DNA from: Elioraea sp.
GTDB lineage: Bacteria > Pseudomonadota > Alphaproteobacteria > Acetobacterales > Acetobacteraceae
DNA: 64,000 nucleotides
Reading direction: 5' to 3'
Assembly: GCF_022842375.1 (NCBI RefSeq)
Contig: NZ_JALHPR010000004.1
Coordinates: forward strand, 186,001 to 250,000
Below the pieces are notes generated by a model. It saw only the letters and a list, made by a program, of their open reading frames with translations, was not told where the DNA came from and ran no database searches. The position numbers and the translations under genes were made by a program. Position 1 is the first letter of the stretch, and each line of letters begins with the position of its first letter. This document shows, one piece after another, positions 36,474 to 44,872 of this stretch.

Positions 36474-37552
36474 AGCCCGACCGCATCAACGGGGCACGAA
36501 AGGCGCTCGATGTCCGGTTCGAGAACGTGACGAAGCGCTACGGCAACGCGGTCGCCGTGCGCGACGTCTCCTTCACCGTCGCACCCGGAACGCTTGTCAC
36601 CCTCCTCGGCCCCTCGGGCTGCGGCAAGACGACGACGCTGCGCATGATCGCAGGCCTCGAGCAGCCCTCCGAGGGCCGCGTGCTGATCGGCGGGCGCGAT
36701 GTCACCGGCATGCCGCCGGCCGAGCGCGACGTGTCGATGGTGTTCCAGTCCTACGCCCTCTTCCCGCACATGACGGTGCGCGAGAACGTGCGCTACGGCC
36801 TCGTCGTCTCCGGCCAAGCCAAGCGCGAGGCCGATCGCGCGGCGGATGTCGCGCTCGAGCAGGTCGGGCTTGCCGGGTTCGGCGAGCGCCTGCCGTCGGA
36901 GCTCTCGGGCGGGCAGCAGCAGCGCGTGGCGGTCGCGCGCGCGTTGGTGCTCGAGCCTGGCGTGATGCTGTTCGACGAGCCACTGTCGAACCTCGATGCG
37001 CGCCTCCGCCGCCACATGCGCGAGGAGATCCGCGCGCTGCAGCAGCGTCTCGGCCTCACGGTCGTGTATGTGACGCATGACCAGAGCGAGGCGCTTGCGA
37101 TCAGCGACGGCATCATCGTCATGAACAACGCGGTGATCGCGCAACAGGGCGGCCCGCGCGACCTGTATGAGCGGCCGGCGAACGCCTTCGTCGCCGGCTT
37201 CATCGGCGAATCGAACCGCGTGCAGGCCCGCCTCGTCTCGCATGACGGCGACAGCGGCACCGTCGCGCTCGGCCAGGCGCAGTTCGCGCTGCCCCACCAT
37301 GGCGCCGCGGTCGGCGAGATCACGCTCGCGGTGCGGCCAGAGGCGGTGCGGGTTGCTGCCCCTGGTGAGGCGGCGGCGCTGACAGGCCAGGTGCTGTCCG
37401 CCGCCTACCTTGGCGCGTTCATGGAATACGTGGTGGCGACGGAAGCGGGCGAGATGTTCATCGTCTGCCCCGACACGGATGCGGCGCGCCGCGTGGGCGA
37501 GACGGTCGGCCTCGCGATCCGCCCGCGCGGGCTTGCGGTGCTGCCCAACTGA
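36470..37552 (+). CDS. AfuC/FbpC-type ABC transporter ATPase
   Basis: A 360-residue ATPase of the MalK/FbpC type. Walker A is GPSGCGKTTT, Q-loop FQSYALFP, signature LSGGQQQRVAVARAL, Walker B VMLFDEPLSNLD and switch His in VYVTHDQSEA. The C-terminal about 110 residues form a TOBE regulatory domain (ITLAVRPEAVRVAAPGE). The start overlaps the permease stop by four bases (ATGA), so the permease and ATPase are coupled. With the SBP and fused permease it forms a complete importer. Confidence 0.9.
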   Translation: MKPDRINGARKALDVRFENVTKRYGNAVAVRDVSFTVAPGTLVTLLGPSGCGKTTTLRMIAGLEQPSEGRVLIGGRDVTGMPPAERDVSMVFQSYALFPHMTVRENVRYGLVVSGQAKREADRAADVALEQVGLAGFGERLPSELSGGQQQRVAVARALVLEPGVMLFDEPLSNLDARLRRHMREEIRALQQRLGLTVVYVTHDQSEALAISDGIIVMNNAVIAQQGGPRDLYERPANAFVAGFIGESNRVQARLVSHDGDSGTVALGQAQFALPHHGAAVGEITLAVRPEAVRVAAPGEAAALTGQVLSAAYLGAFMEYVVATEAGEMFIVCPDTDAARRVGETVGLAIRPRGLAVLPN

Positions 37553-37558
37553 GCGGCG

Positions 37559-37924
37559 TCACGATCCGCGGTAGGTGCTGTAGCTCCACGGGCTGACGAG
37601 CAGCGGCACATGGTAGTGCCCCGCCCCTTCGACGAGCGTCACGCGCAGCGGCACGACATCGAGGAAGGGCGGATCGGCGGCAAGGCCATGGCGGCGGAAA
37701 TGATCGCCCACGAAGAAGCGCAGCTCATAGGTGCCAGGCAGGAACGTCTCGGCGCTCAGCAGCGGCGCATCCGTTCTGCCGTCCACATTCAGCATTGTCG
37801 CTGCCACCGGCACGGGCTCGCCGCGCGGCGGGATGTGCCAGAGCTCGACCGCCATGCCGGCGGCAGGCTTGCCGCGGACGGTGTCGAGCGCATGCGTGGT
37901 CAGGCCAGGCTCGTGCTTCCCCAT
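37559..37924 (-). CDS. uraH: 5-hydroxyisourate hydrolase (transthyretin-like)
   Basis: A 121-residue enzyme that hydrolyses 5-hydroxyisourate to OHCU after urate oxidation. The N-terminal LTTHALDTVRGKPAAGM, the middle GTYELRFFVGDHF and the C-terminal tetrapeptide YRGS are the three signatures of this family and hold the active-site His and Arg residues. It faces away from the allantoate/PuuE operon at 38027, so the two share the 102-base gap as a divergent regulatory region. No urate oxidase or OHCU decarboxylase gene is nearby. Confidence 0.93.
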   Translation of the reverse strand: MGKHEPGLTTHALDTVRGKPAAGMAVELWHIPPRGEPVPVAATMLNVDGRTDAPLLSAETFLPGTYELRFFVGDHFRRHGLAADPPFLDVVPLRVTLVEGAGHYHVPLLVSPWSYSTYRGS

Positions 37925-38026
37925 CCCCCGAGGCTCCCCCGCCGGCGACGATCGCGCAAGTGACGCGTTGACGGAACGGCCGCCCCTGGGCCAGATCGCG
38001 CCTCCGAAAGCGGGGAGACAGGGGTG

Positions 38027-39295
38027 ATGACAGTGTCCGTGGCGCCGAACGCAGTGGCAGCGGTGAGCGAGGCGCGGCTGTGGCAGCGCCTGATGGAGAT
38101 GGCCGAGATCGGCGGCTTCGTCAGCGAGGAAGGCGACACGGGCGTCAACCGCCCCTGCCTCACCACGCTCGACCGGACCGCGCGGCGCCTGCTCATCTCC
38201 TGGGCCGAGCGCATCGGTGCATCCGTGACGATCGACCCTGCCGGCAACCTGTTCCTGCGGCTGGAGGGAGAGGACCCGTCGCTGCCGCCGGTGCTGACCG
38301 GCAGCCACATGGACAGCCAGCCACAGGGCGGGCGATTCGACGGCATCTACGGCGTCATCGCCGGGCTCGAGGCGATCGAGGCGGTGGCGACTGCCGGCAT
38401 CAGGCCGAAGCGTGCCATCGAGGTGGTGGCCTGGACGAACGAGGAAGGCGGCCGCTACGCGCCTGGCTGCACCGGCTCGATGAGCTTCGCGGACTTCCGG
38501 CCGATGAGCGATTTCGACGACATCGTCGATGCCGCCGGCATCCGCTACGCCGATGCGCTGGCGGAACAGATGGCGTCGGAGAGTGATCTGGCGACGCGCC
38601 CACTCGGCTACACCCCGCATGCCTATCTCGAGGCGCATATCGAGCAGGGGCCGCGGCTCGAGGTGGAGGGGCGCGAGATCGGCGTCGTCTCCGGCATCCA
38701 GGGCTCGCGCTGGTTCACCGTCACCATCGAGGGGCGGAGCGACCATGCCGGCACCACGCCGCTCGGGCTCCGCCGCGATGCGGTGCAGGACATGGTGCGC
38801 GCGATCACCGCGCTGAACGCGCTGATGCATGACCCCGACGATGTGCTGCGCTTCACCGTCGCCTCCATCAGGGTCGAGCCTGACACGTCGAACAGCATCG
38901 CGCGGCGGGTCGTGTTCACGATCGATTTCCGCCACCCGGACAAGGCCGTGCTGATCGAGCGCGGCGATGCGATCACGGGCGTGGTGGAGGCGGCGATGAC
39001 GACGTGCACGGCCACCGTGCATGAGCGGTTCCACGCCCTGCCCGTCGATTTCGGCGCAACGGTGCCGGGCGCCGTTGCCGCCGCCGCCACCTCGCAGGGG
39101 CTCAGCACCATCACCATGCCGTCGGGTGCGTTCCACGATGCGCAGTTCATGGTGCCACTCTGCCCGACGGGGATGATCTTCATTCCCTGCCGCGGCGGCG
39201 TCTCGCACCACCCGGCCGAGTATGCCGAGCCGGTGGCGTGTGCGAACGGCGCGCGCGTGCTCGTCCAGGCGCTGCTCACCCTGGCCAATTCCTGA
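38027..39295 (+). CDS. Allantoate amidohydrolase / N-carbamoyl-amino-acid hydrolase family (M20 zinc amidase)
   Basis: A 422-residue M20-type binuclear zinc amidase. Metal ligands are seen in TGSHMDSQPQGGRFDG (His and Asp), WTNEEGGRY (Glu pair), AYLEAHIEQGP (His) and GVSHHPAEY (His); the dimerisation lid has GRSDHAGTTPLGLRRDA. The ATG at 38027 follows GGGGAGA; a GTG one codon earlier is also possible. Context with uraH and puuE points to allantoate as substrate, giving ureidoglycine; N-carbamoyl-beta-alanine and N-carbamoyl-L-amino acids are alternatives within the family. Confidence 0.85.
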   Translation: MTVSVAPNAVAAVSEARLWQRLMEMAEIGGFVSEEGDTGVNRPCLTTLDRTARRLLISWAERIGASVTIDPAGNLFLRLEGEDPSLPPVLTGSHMDSQPQGGRFDGIYGVIAGLEAIEAVATAGIRPKRAIEVVAWTNEEGGRYAPGCTGSMSFADFRPMSDFDDIVDAAGIRYADALAEQMASESDLATRPLGYTPHAYLEAHIEQGPRLEVEGREIGVVSGIQGSRWFTVTIEGRSDHAGTTPLGLRRDAVQDMVRAITALNALMHDPDDVLRFTVASIRVEPDTSNSIARRVVFTIDFRHPDKAVLIERGDAITGVVEAAMTTCTATVHERFHALPVDFGATVPGAVAAAATSQGLSTITMPSGAFHDAQFMVPLCPTGMIFIPCRGGVSHHPAEYAEPVACANGARVLVQALLTLANS

Positions 39296-39297
39296 GG

Positions 39298-40149
39298 ATG
39301 CGCGTCCTCTCCATCCAGTCCTGGGTGGCGCATGGGCATGCGGGCAACGCTGCTGCGGTGTTCCCGCTGCAGCGCCTCGGGATCGAGGTGATCGCCATCC
39401 ATACCGTCCTGTTCTCGAACCATACCGGCTATGGCGACTGGGGCGGGCGTGTATTCGATGCCGCAATGGTCGGCGAGGTGATGGCGGGTGTTGCCCGCCG
39501 CGGCGTGCTGCCGGCAACCGATGCGCTGCTCACTGGCTATCTCGGCGATGCCGCGATTGGTGCTGCGGTGCTCGAGGCCAACGCGGCGCTGAAGGCTGCG
39601 AACCCGCGCGCCATCTGGGCCTGCGACCCGGTGATCGGCGATGTCGGGCGCGGCGTGTTCGTCCGCCCCGGCATCGCCGAGTTCTTCCGCGATGCCTGCG
39701 TGCCGGCAGCCGACATCATGACGCCGAACCATTTCGAGCTCGATTTGCTCACCGGCACAGAGAGCCGAACCCTCGCCGCGGCCAGCGCGGCGGCGGCGTC
39801 GCTGGTGGGGCGCGGGCCGAAGCGACTCCTCGTCACCTCGCTCACGGTCGAAGGAACGCCCGAGGATGCGGTCGACATCGCCGCGTTCGGCCCGGGCGAG
39901 GCATGGCGCGTGCGCACGCCGAAGCTGCCCATCGTCGGCCGCGGCACGGGCGACGTGATCGCTGCCCTCTTCCTCGCCCACACGCTCGCCGGCCTGCCGC
40001 TCGCCGATTGTCTCGCGCGCGCCGTCTCGTCGCTGCACGGCATCCTGCGCGCGACGATCGCAGCAGGGCGGGAGGAGATGGCGCTGATCGCTGCCCAGGA
40101 TGAGCTCGTATCCCCCTCCCAACTCTTCACGCCGGAGCGCATCCGATGA
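39298..40149 (+). CDS. pdxY: Pyridoxal kinase
   Basis: A 283-residue ribokinase-superfamily kinase that makes pyridoxal 5'-phosphate. SWVAHGHAGNAAAVFPLQRL, TVLFSNHTGYGDW, WACDPVIGDVGRGVFV and TPNHFELDLLTG match pyridoxal kinases; the anion hole and catalytic Asp lie in VGRGTGDVIAALFLA. It starts two bases after the allantoate amidohydrolase stop and overlaps puuE by four bases, so it is an integral part of the purine operon. It may supply PLP for a ureidoglycine aminotransferase encoded elsewhere. Confidence 0.9.
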   Translation: MRVLSIQSWVAHGHAGNAAAVFPLQRLGIEVIAIHTVLFSNHTGYGDWGGRVFDAAMVGEVMAGVARRGVLPATDALLTGYLGDAAIGAAVLEANAALKAANPRAIWACDPVIGDVGRGVFVRPGIAEFFRDACVPAADIMTPNHFELDLLTGTESRTLAAASAAAASLVGRGPKRLLVTSLTVEGTPEDAVDIAAFGPGEAWRVRTPKLPIVGRGTGDVIAALFLAHTLAGLPLADCLARAVSSLHGILRATIAAGREEMALIAAQDELVSPSQLFTPERIR

Positions 40150-41084
40150 CCAACCCCTATGATCCGCGCACGAGCCGCTATCCGCGCGACCTCGTGGGCT
40201 ACGGCGCGACGCCGCCCGATCCGCGCTGGCCCAACGATGCGAAGCTCGCGGTGCAGATCGTGCTGAACTACGAGGAGGGGGGCGAGAACTCCATCCTGCA
40301 CGGCGATGCGGCGTCGGAGGCGTATCTCACCGAGGTCGTCGGCACGGCCCCGTGGCCGGGAATGCGCAACCTCTCGGTCGAGAGCCAGTACGAGTACGGC
40401 GCGCGCGCAGGGTTCTGGCGCATCCACAGGCTGTTCACGCAGCGGAACATTCCGCTCACGGTCTATGCCGTCACGATGGCGCTCGCCCGCAACCCTGACG
40501 CCGCGTCGGCGATGGTCGCGGCCGAGTGGGAGATCGCCTCGCACGCCATGCGCTGGATCGACTATCGCGACATGCCGGAGGAGGAGGAGCGGCGCGAGAT
40601 CGCGGCCTCGATCGCCCTGCAGGAGGCGGTGACCGGATCACGCCCCGTTGGCTGGTACACCGGGCGCTTCAGCGCCAACACCAAGCGCCTCGTCTCGGAG
40701 GCGGGCGGGTTCCTCTACCTCGCCGACAGCTACGCCGACGACCTGCCCTACTGGGAGGAGGTGGCACCCGGGCGGACGGAGCTGATCGTTCCCTACACGC
40801 TCGACAACAACGACATGCGCTTCGGCACGCAGCAGGGCTTCAACACCGGCGAGGATTTCGCCCGCTACCTGATCGATGCGTTCGACGTGCTGCTTGCCGA
40901 GGGCCGCGCCGGCGCGCCGAAGATGATGAGCATCGGGCTGCATTGCCGCCTGGTCGGAAGGCCGGGGCGGCTCGCCGGCCTAGCCCGCTTCCTCGACCAT
41001 GCGCAGATGCACGGGGACGCCTGGTTCTGCCGCCGTGCCGACATCGCGCGTCACTGGCGTGCGCATTTCCCACCGCCCGGCTGA
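40146..41084 (+). CDS. puuE: Allantoinase PuuE (polysaccharide-deacetylase family)
   Basis: A 312-residue member of carbohydrate esterase family 4 with the PuuE signature: RDLVGYGATPPDPRWPNDAK, then NYEEGGENSILHGD (about 41-54), and later EIASHAMRWIDYR and PVGWYTGRFSANTKRLV. PuuE is the metal-independent allantoinase that opens allantoin to allantoate. The start overlaps the pdxY stop (ATGA). The product is the substrate of the amidohydrolase at 38027, so the operon covers consecutive steps. The 146 bases after its stop hold nothing that I can name. Confidence 0.92.
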   Translation: MTNPYDPRTSRYPRDLVGYGATPPDPRWPNDAKLAVQIVLNYEEGGENSILHGDAASEAYLTEVVGTAPWPGMRNLSVESQYEYGARAGFWRIHRLFTQRNIPLTVYAVTMALARNPDAASAMVAAEWEIASHAMRWIDYRDMPEEEERREIAASIALQEAVTGSRPVGWYTGRFSANTKRLVSEAGGFLYLADSYADDLPYWEEVAPGRTELIVPYTLDNNDMRFGTQQGFNTGEDFARYLIDAFDVLLAEGRAGAPKMMSIGLHCRLVGRPGRLAGLARFLDHAQMHGDAWFCRRADIARHWRAHFPPPG

Positions 41085-41230
41085 GGGAGCGTCTGATCGT
41101 TCTGCTGCCGTTACGTCTGGCGCGGCCCCTGCGTTCCGCTGTTCTCGGCCCTCAGGGTCGCTCCGCTCCGGATCTCGGGGCCATTGCCATCCGACTCACG
41201 GCAGCGAATTCCCAAACGGTCTCTGAGCGA

Positions 41231-42358
41231 TCAGGCCGCGTCCGCCGCAGGCCCGCTGAACATCCCGACACCGCCGGCGCGCAGGACGGCGAGCGAGGCG
41301 GGGGCGGCCACGTCGGCGATGATCACGCGCGGCAGCAATTCGGTCGGGATCGCCGCGCGCACCGTCTCCGGCGCCAATGCCGCCGTGCCGGACAGCCTGA
41401 TCCACGTCGCGCCGGCCGCGAGCGGCGCGACGCCGGGCAGATGCTCGGGCCTGATCCGCGCGAGGCACACCGGCACGTCGGCAGCAGCGGCGATGCGGGC
41501 GGCGGCGGTGAAGCGCGTGACATCGGCCACCGCCTGCTCGAACGACAGCTTCAGGATGATCCGCCCGCGCAACCGCGCCGGCAGCGCATCGTCAAACCGC
41601 CCGAAGCCGGGCGAGAGGATGGTCGAGACATCCATCGGCACGGCGATCGTGCCGTTGGACGCGATCTCATGGCGCTGCGCGAGCTGGGCGAGCAGGCGCC
41701 GGCAGGCGGCACGGGCGAAGCGCGCGCGAAGCCGCGGCTCCGGCGAGAGGGCACGGCCAGGCACGAGCGCGTCGAGCAGTGCCTGGAGGTCGAGCCTGAG
41801 GCTCCGCATCGCCAGTGTCTTCTCCCCACCCTCGCCGAAGCTGAACACGGGTTGCACCGAGAGGCGGTCGAGCAGTTCGGTGCGTTCGAGAACGCGCTCG
41901 ACCGCGGCAATGTCGTCGAGCGTCACCGGCTTGGCGGGCCTGCCGCTCACCACCGCAGGCGGCGCGTGGCCATGCTCGGCAGCGATCGCGGCGAGTGCGA
42001 GTTGGAGGGACGCGAGATCTTCCGGCACGTCGAACACCGCCGCCACGCCAGGCGTCGCCGCCATCGCCGCCTGGACGGAGCCGACCTCCGCCTCGCCGCC
42101 ACGCCGCCAGATGGCTAGCCCATCGCCGTCCGGCAGGTCATTCCAGACGAGACCGGGCAGGGCAAGCACAGGCTCGAGCGTGCGGCGGAGGGAGGTGATG
42201 GCCTCGACGCTGGCGGGCCAACCGGGAAGCTTCGTGGGCCGCAGCAGCAGCACGCGCCGCGCCGCGCCGTTCTCGGCGGCGGCGGCGAAGAAGCGCGCGG
42301 CTTCGGCCGGCGTCGTCAGGTGCCGCACTGCCGGGCCGAAGGAGACAGCAACGATCAT
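41231..42358 (-). CDS. Unrecognised protein, possibly a degenerate EAL-like domain (downstream member of pair)
   Basis: A 375-residue soluble protein. I cannot assign it firmly. The segment PMDVSTILSPGFGRFDDALP, followed by a hydrophobic strand and VTRFTAAARIAAAADVPVCL, resembles the second half of EAL domains, where similar blocks read N-V-S...LSP..F..FD. The catalytic EAL Glu and metal ligands are not evident, so it would be inactive as a cyclic-di-GMP phosphodiesterase and perhaps a binder. Its start overlaps the stop of the upstream gene (TGATG). The two proteins look distantly alike. Confidence 0.55.
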   Translation of the reverse strand: MIVAVSFGPAVRHLTTPAEAARFFAAAAENGAARRVLLLRPTKLPGWPASVEAITSLRRTLEPVLALPGLVWNDLPDGDGLAIWRRGGEAEVGSVQAAMAATPGVAAVFDVPEDLASLQLALAAIAAEHGHAPPAVVSGRPAKPVTLDDIAAVERVLERTELLDRLSVQPVFSFGEGGEKTLAMRSLRLDLQALLDALVPGRALSPEPRLRARFARAACRRLLAQLAQRHEIASNGTIAVPMDVSTILSPGFGRFDDALPARLRGRIILKLSFEQAVADVTRFTAAARIAAAADVPVCLARIRPEHLPGVAPLAAGATWIRLSGTAALAPETVRAAIPTELLPRVIIADVAAPASLAVLRAGGVGMFSGPAADAA

Positions 42359-43422
42359 CAGGCAGCCGCCCTGCGGGAGGCGAGCAGCGCTTCCACCACG
42401 CGGCCCTCATAGAGGCCGATGCCATGGCCGAGGCCGAAGACGATGTCCTCCTCCGCCGCGCAGGCAGAGAGGATGATCCGCTCCGGCCCAAGCGTGGCGA
42501 GCGGCACGCCCGCCGAAGCCGCCGCGCGCGCCGTCTCGGCCGTGAGGCCGAGGATGTCCGATGGGGTGAGCAGGCAGGCGAGCAGCGCGAGCGCCTCGGG
42601 GCCTGGGCAGCAGATCTGCAGACGCTGGCCGTCCGCGGCGAAGCGCGCGCGGGCGGTGGTAAGATGCGCGGGTGCCGCCACCGCCTCGGCCAGCGCGAGC
42701 GCGGGAACGAGGCGGGCGATGCCCTGCCGCCCCGCCACGGCCTCCAGCGCGTCATAGTCGCCGCCAAGCGCCACTGCGGGCGCGAGCGGCACGAACAGCC
42801 GCCCCTCCCCCTCGCCCGGGGCGAGCAGCCGCGCGGCATGGGACAGGAGCAGCGGATCGAGCAGGCCGAGCGTCGCCTCATCCGTCACGCCCGGCGGGCC
42901 CGCGGCACCGGCGAGCGCGCGGGCCACCACGCCATGGTCGGGCAGGAGGCGCCGTGCCACCACCCGCGCCTTCACCCCCGGCCTGACGGAGACGATCGCC
43001 GCCTGCCTGATCCATCCCTCGGGTGGCAGGGCGAGCAGCGAGCGGCGCAGCGCGACCAGCGCCTCGCCGGAAGGTTCCGTGACCGAAAGGTCAGGCCAGG
43101 TGGCGTCCGCCCCGCCAAGCGCCTCGAGGGCGGCGGCGTCATCGGGAAGCACGAAATGGCCAACGGGGGAGGCAGCCTCGGGCAGCAACTCGCCAAGCCG
43201 TGTCGCGAGGCGAAAGGCAGACGCGGGCGCGATTTCGTCAGGTCCCCACCACACCAGGCCCTGCGCGGTGTCGGCCACGGTGCACTCGACAAGCGTCCGG
43301 TCGCCGAGGCGGCGGAACGCGGCACGGATTGCGGCGATGCGCGCCTCCGGCGGCAGGGCGAGCGTCATCACCCAGTGAGGCCGCCCACTTCCGATCGCCC
43401 TCGCCAACGCCTGATCCATCAC
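42358..43422 (-). CDS. Unrecognised protein, possibly a degenerate EAL-like domain (upstream member of pair)
   Basis: A 354-residue soluble, Ala-rich protein. Like its partner it has an N-terminal half without clear motifs, a middle with RRLLPDHGVVARALAGAAG, and a C-terminal stretch FGLGHGIGLYEGRVVEALL that recalls the end of EAL domains (GI..FQG..V). No catalytic residues of that family are present. It is translationally coupled to the downstream gene, which strongly suggests that the two act together. The start (ATGATG at 43422) lacks a strong ribosome site. Function unknown. Confidence 0.52.
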   Translation of the reverse strand: MMDQALARAIGSGRPHWVMTLALPPEARIAAIRAAFRRLGDRTLVECTVADTAQGLVWWGPDEIAPASAFRLATRLGELLPEAASPVGHFVLPDDAAALEALGGADATWPDLSVTEPSGEALVALRRSLLALPPEGWIRQAAIVSVRPGVKARVVARRLLPDHGVVARALAGAAGPPGVTDEATLGLLDPLLLSHAARLLAPGEGEGRLFVPLAPAVALGGDYDALEAVAGRQGIARLVPALALAEAVAAPAHLTTARARFAADGQRLQICCPGPEALALLACLLTPSDILGLTAETARAAASAGVPLATLGPERIILSACAAEEDIVFGLGHGIGLYEGRVVEALLASRRAAA

Positions 43423-43619
43423 CCGCCCAAGGAGATCACCACCTTGTGCGGATGGTGCACGGCCTGGGCAAAGCGACGGTTAACGGCGCCCGCCGAGACG
43501 CGATGGGCCGCTGCACGCGATCCAGAGCGCCCCACGAAACTGGCATCGGCCGGAAATAATCGGCCGCGATGCTCGTTCTCCCCGGTACCGACACGACACA
43601 CCAGACGGGAGAAGCCGCG

Positions 43620-43739
43620 ATGCGAGAACCGGTTCTGACGCCACGGGGTGCGATCGTCATCGGCCTCATCGGCGGTATCGCCGCGCTGCTGCTTCGGATC
43701 GGCGCGGCAGGCCAGACGCTGACGCTGGCGGCAGGATAG
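43620..43739 (+). CDS. Small single-span membrane protein (39 residues)
   Basis: An ATG at 43620 with GGGAGA eight bases upstream opens 39 codons. The peptide starts MREPVLTPRG, has one helix of about 16 residues (AIVIGLIGGIAALLLR) and a short polar tail. An in-frame ATG 17 codons upstream (43569) is possible but has no ribosome site. Codon use (G/C in third position) is like that of its neighbours. It is divergent from the paired genes at 41231-43422. I do not recognise it. Confidence 0.5.
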   Translation: MREPVLTPRGAIVIGLIGGIAALLLRIGAAGQTLTLAAG

Positions 43740-43760
43740 GGCTGCGCCCGCAGCCCTATC
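43735..43760. terminator. 11-bp inverted repeat overlapping the small-ORF stop
   Basis: GATAGGGCTGC (43735-43745) and GCAGCCCTATC (43750-43760) pair perfectly around a GCCC loop. The left arm contains the TAG stop of the 39-residue ORF, and the minus-strand SBP gene ends at 43773, so the hairpin can serve both convergent transcripts. There is no T run on either strand. Confidence 0.6.
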
Positions 43761-43772
43761 CCGCGCGCGGTC

Positions 43773-44807
43773 TCAGCGGATCGGCATGGCGTACATCAGC
43801 CCGCCGCGCGTCCAGAGGTCATTCGGGCCGCGCGGCAGTTTCAAGGGGCTGAGTTGGCCGAGATTGCGCTCGAACAGCTCGCCATAGTTGCCGAGCTGCT
43901 TCACGATCCGGTAGGCCCAGGCATCGTCGAGCCCCATCATCCGCCCATGCCCGCCGGTCCGGCCGAGAAGCCGCTGCACGGAGGGGTTCTGGCTCTCGAG
44001 CATCTGGTCGACATTGGCGCGGGTGACGCCGAGCTCCTCCGCCTCGACGAGGGCGAACAGCGTCCAGCGCACGATGTCGAACCACTGCGGATCGCCCTTG
44101 CGCACCAGCGGGCCGAGCGGCTCCTTCGAGATGATGTCGGGCAGGATGACGTGCTCGTCCGGCTTCTCCAGCGCGGTGCGGATGCCGGCAAGCTGGCTCG
44201 CATCGGTGGTGAAGGCATCGCAGCGGCCGGCGATGTAGGCCTTGCGCGTCTCCTCGTTCTGCTCGAACACGACGGGACGGACCGCGAGGCGGTTGGTGCG
44301 CGCCCAGTCGGCCAGGTTCAGCTCGTTCGTCGTGCCGGTGGTAACGCAGATCGAGGCGCCGTCGAGCTCCCTCGCAGTCCTGAGGTTCAGGCTCGTGCGC
44401 ACCAGGAAGCCCTGGCCGTCATAGAAGTTCACGCCGGCGAAGCTGAGGCCGAGATTGGTGTCGCGCGAATGCGTCCACGTCGTGGTGCGGACGAGGAGGT
44501 CGATCGCGCCCGATTGCAGCGCCGTCAGCCGCTGTTGGGAGGTGAGCGGGGAGAGACGCACCTTGTTCGCGTCGCCCAGCACGGCGGCAGCGACGGCGCG
44601 GCAGATCTCGACGTCGAACCCGGTCCAGTTGCCCTGGCTATCGGGCAGGCTGAAGCCTGGCGCGCCGGTATGGCCGCCGCAGAGCAGCAGGCCACGCTCC
44701 TTCACCTGGTCGAGCGTGCCGCGCGTCTGGGCCGCGGCGGGTTCGGCGAGTGGCGCCGCGGCAAGCGCGATGGCGGCGGCGGTGGCGGCGAGCAAGCGCA
44801 TGGTCAT
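43773..44807 (-). CDS. General L-amino-acid ABC transporter substrate-binding protein (AapJ-type)
   Basis: A 344-residue periplasmic SBP of family 3. The signal MTMRLLAATAAAIALAAAPL ends near residue 27. The mature part begins TLDQVKERGLLLCGGHTG and keeps GNWTGFDVEICRAVAAAVLGD, TTTWTHSRDTNLGLSFAGVNFYDGQGFLV and DAFTTDASQLAGIR, all close to AapJ of Rhizobium. The ATG at 44807 follows GGGGACAGG. The aapQ, aapM and aapP partners, which usually follow, are absent, so it is an orphan binding protein or uses a transporter encoded elsewhere. Confidence 0.88.
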   Translation of the reverse strand: MTMRLLAATAAAIALAAAPLAEPAAAQTRGTLDQVKERGLLLCGGHTGAPGFSLPDSQGNWTGFDVEICRAVAAAVLGDANKVRLSPLTSQQRLTALQSGAIDLLVRTTTWTHSRDTNLGLSFAGVNFYDGQGFLVRTSLNLRTARELDGASICVTTGTTNELNLADWARTNRLAVRPVVFEQNEETRKAYIAGRCDAFTTDASQLAGIRTALEKPDEHVILPDIISKEPLGPLVRKGDPQWFDIVRWTLFALVEAEELGVTRANVDQMLESQNPSVQRLLGRTGGHGRMMGLDDAWAYRIVKQLGNYGELFERNLGQLSPLKLPRGPNDLWTRGGLMYAMPIR

Positions 44808-44872
44808 GTCCTGTCCCCTTCCCGATCGTGAAGGAGCGAAGCATGCGCGGGGCGGCACCGTCTACCGGTCGC

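Noticed and set aside
41085-41230. Possible gene remnant in the gap after puuE
   Set aside because: No reading frame with recognisable protein, no ribosome site and no repeat could be seen.
43547-43566. Two CGGCCG copies eight bases apart before the small ORF at 43569/43620
   Set aside because: CGGCCG is common in this GC-rich sequence; no further symmetry or hairpin run supports an operator or terminator.
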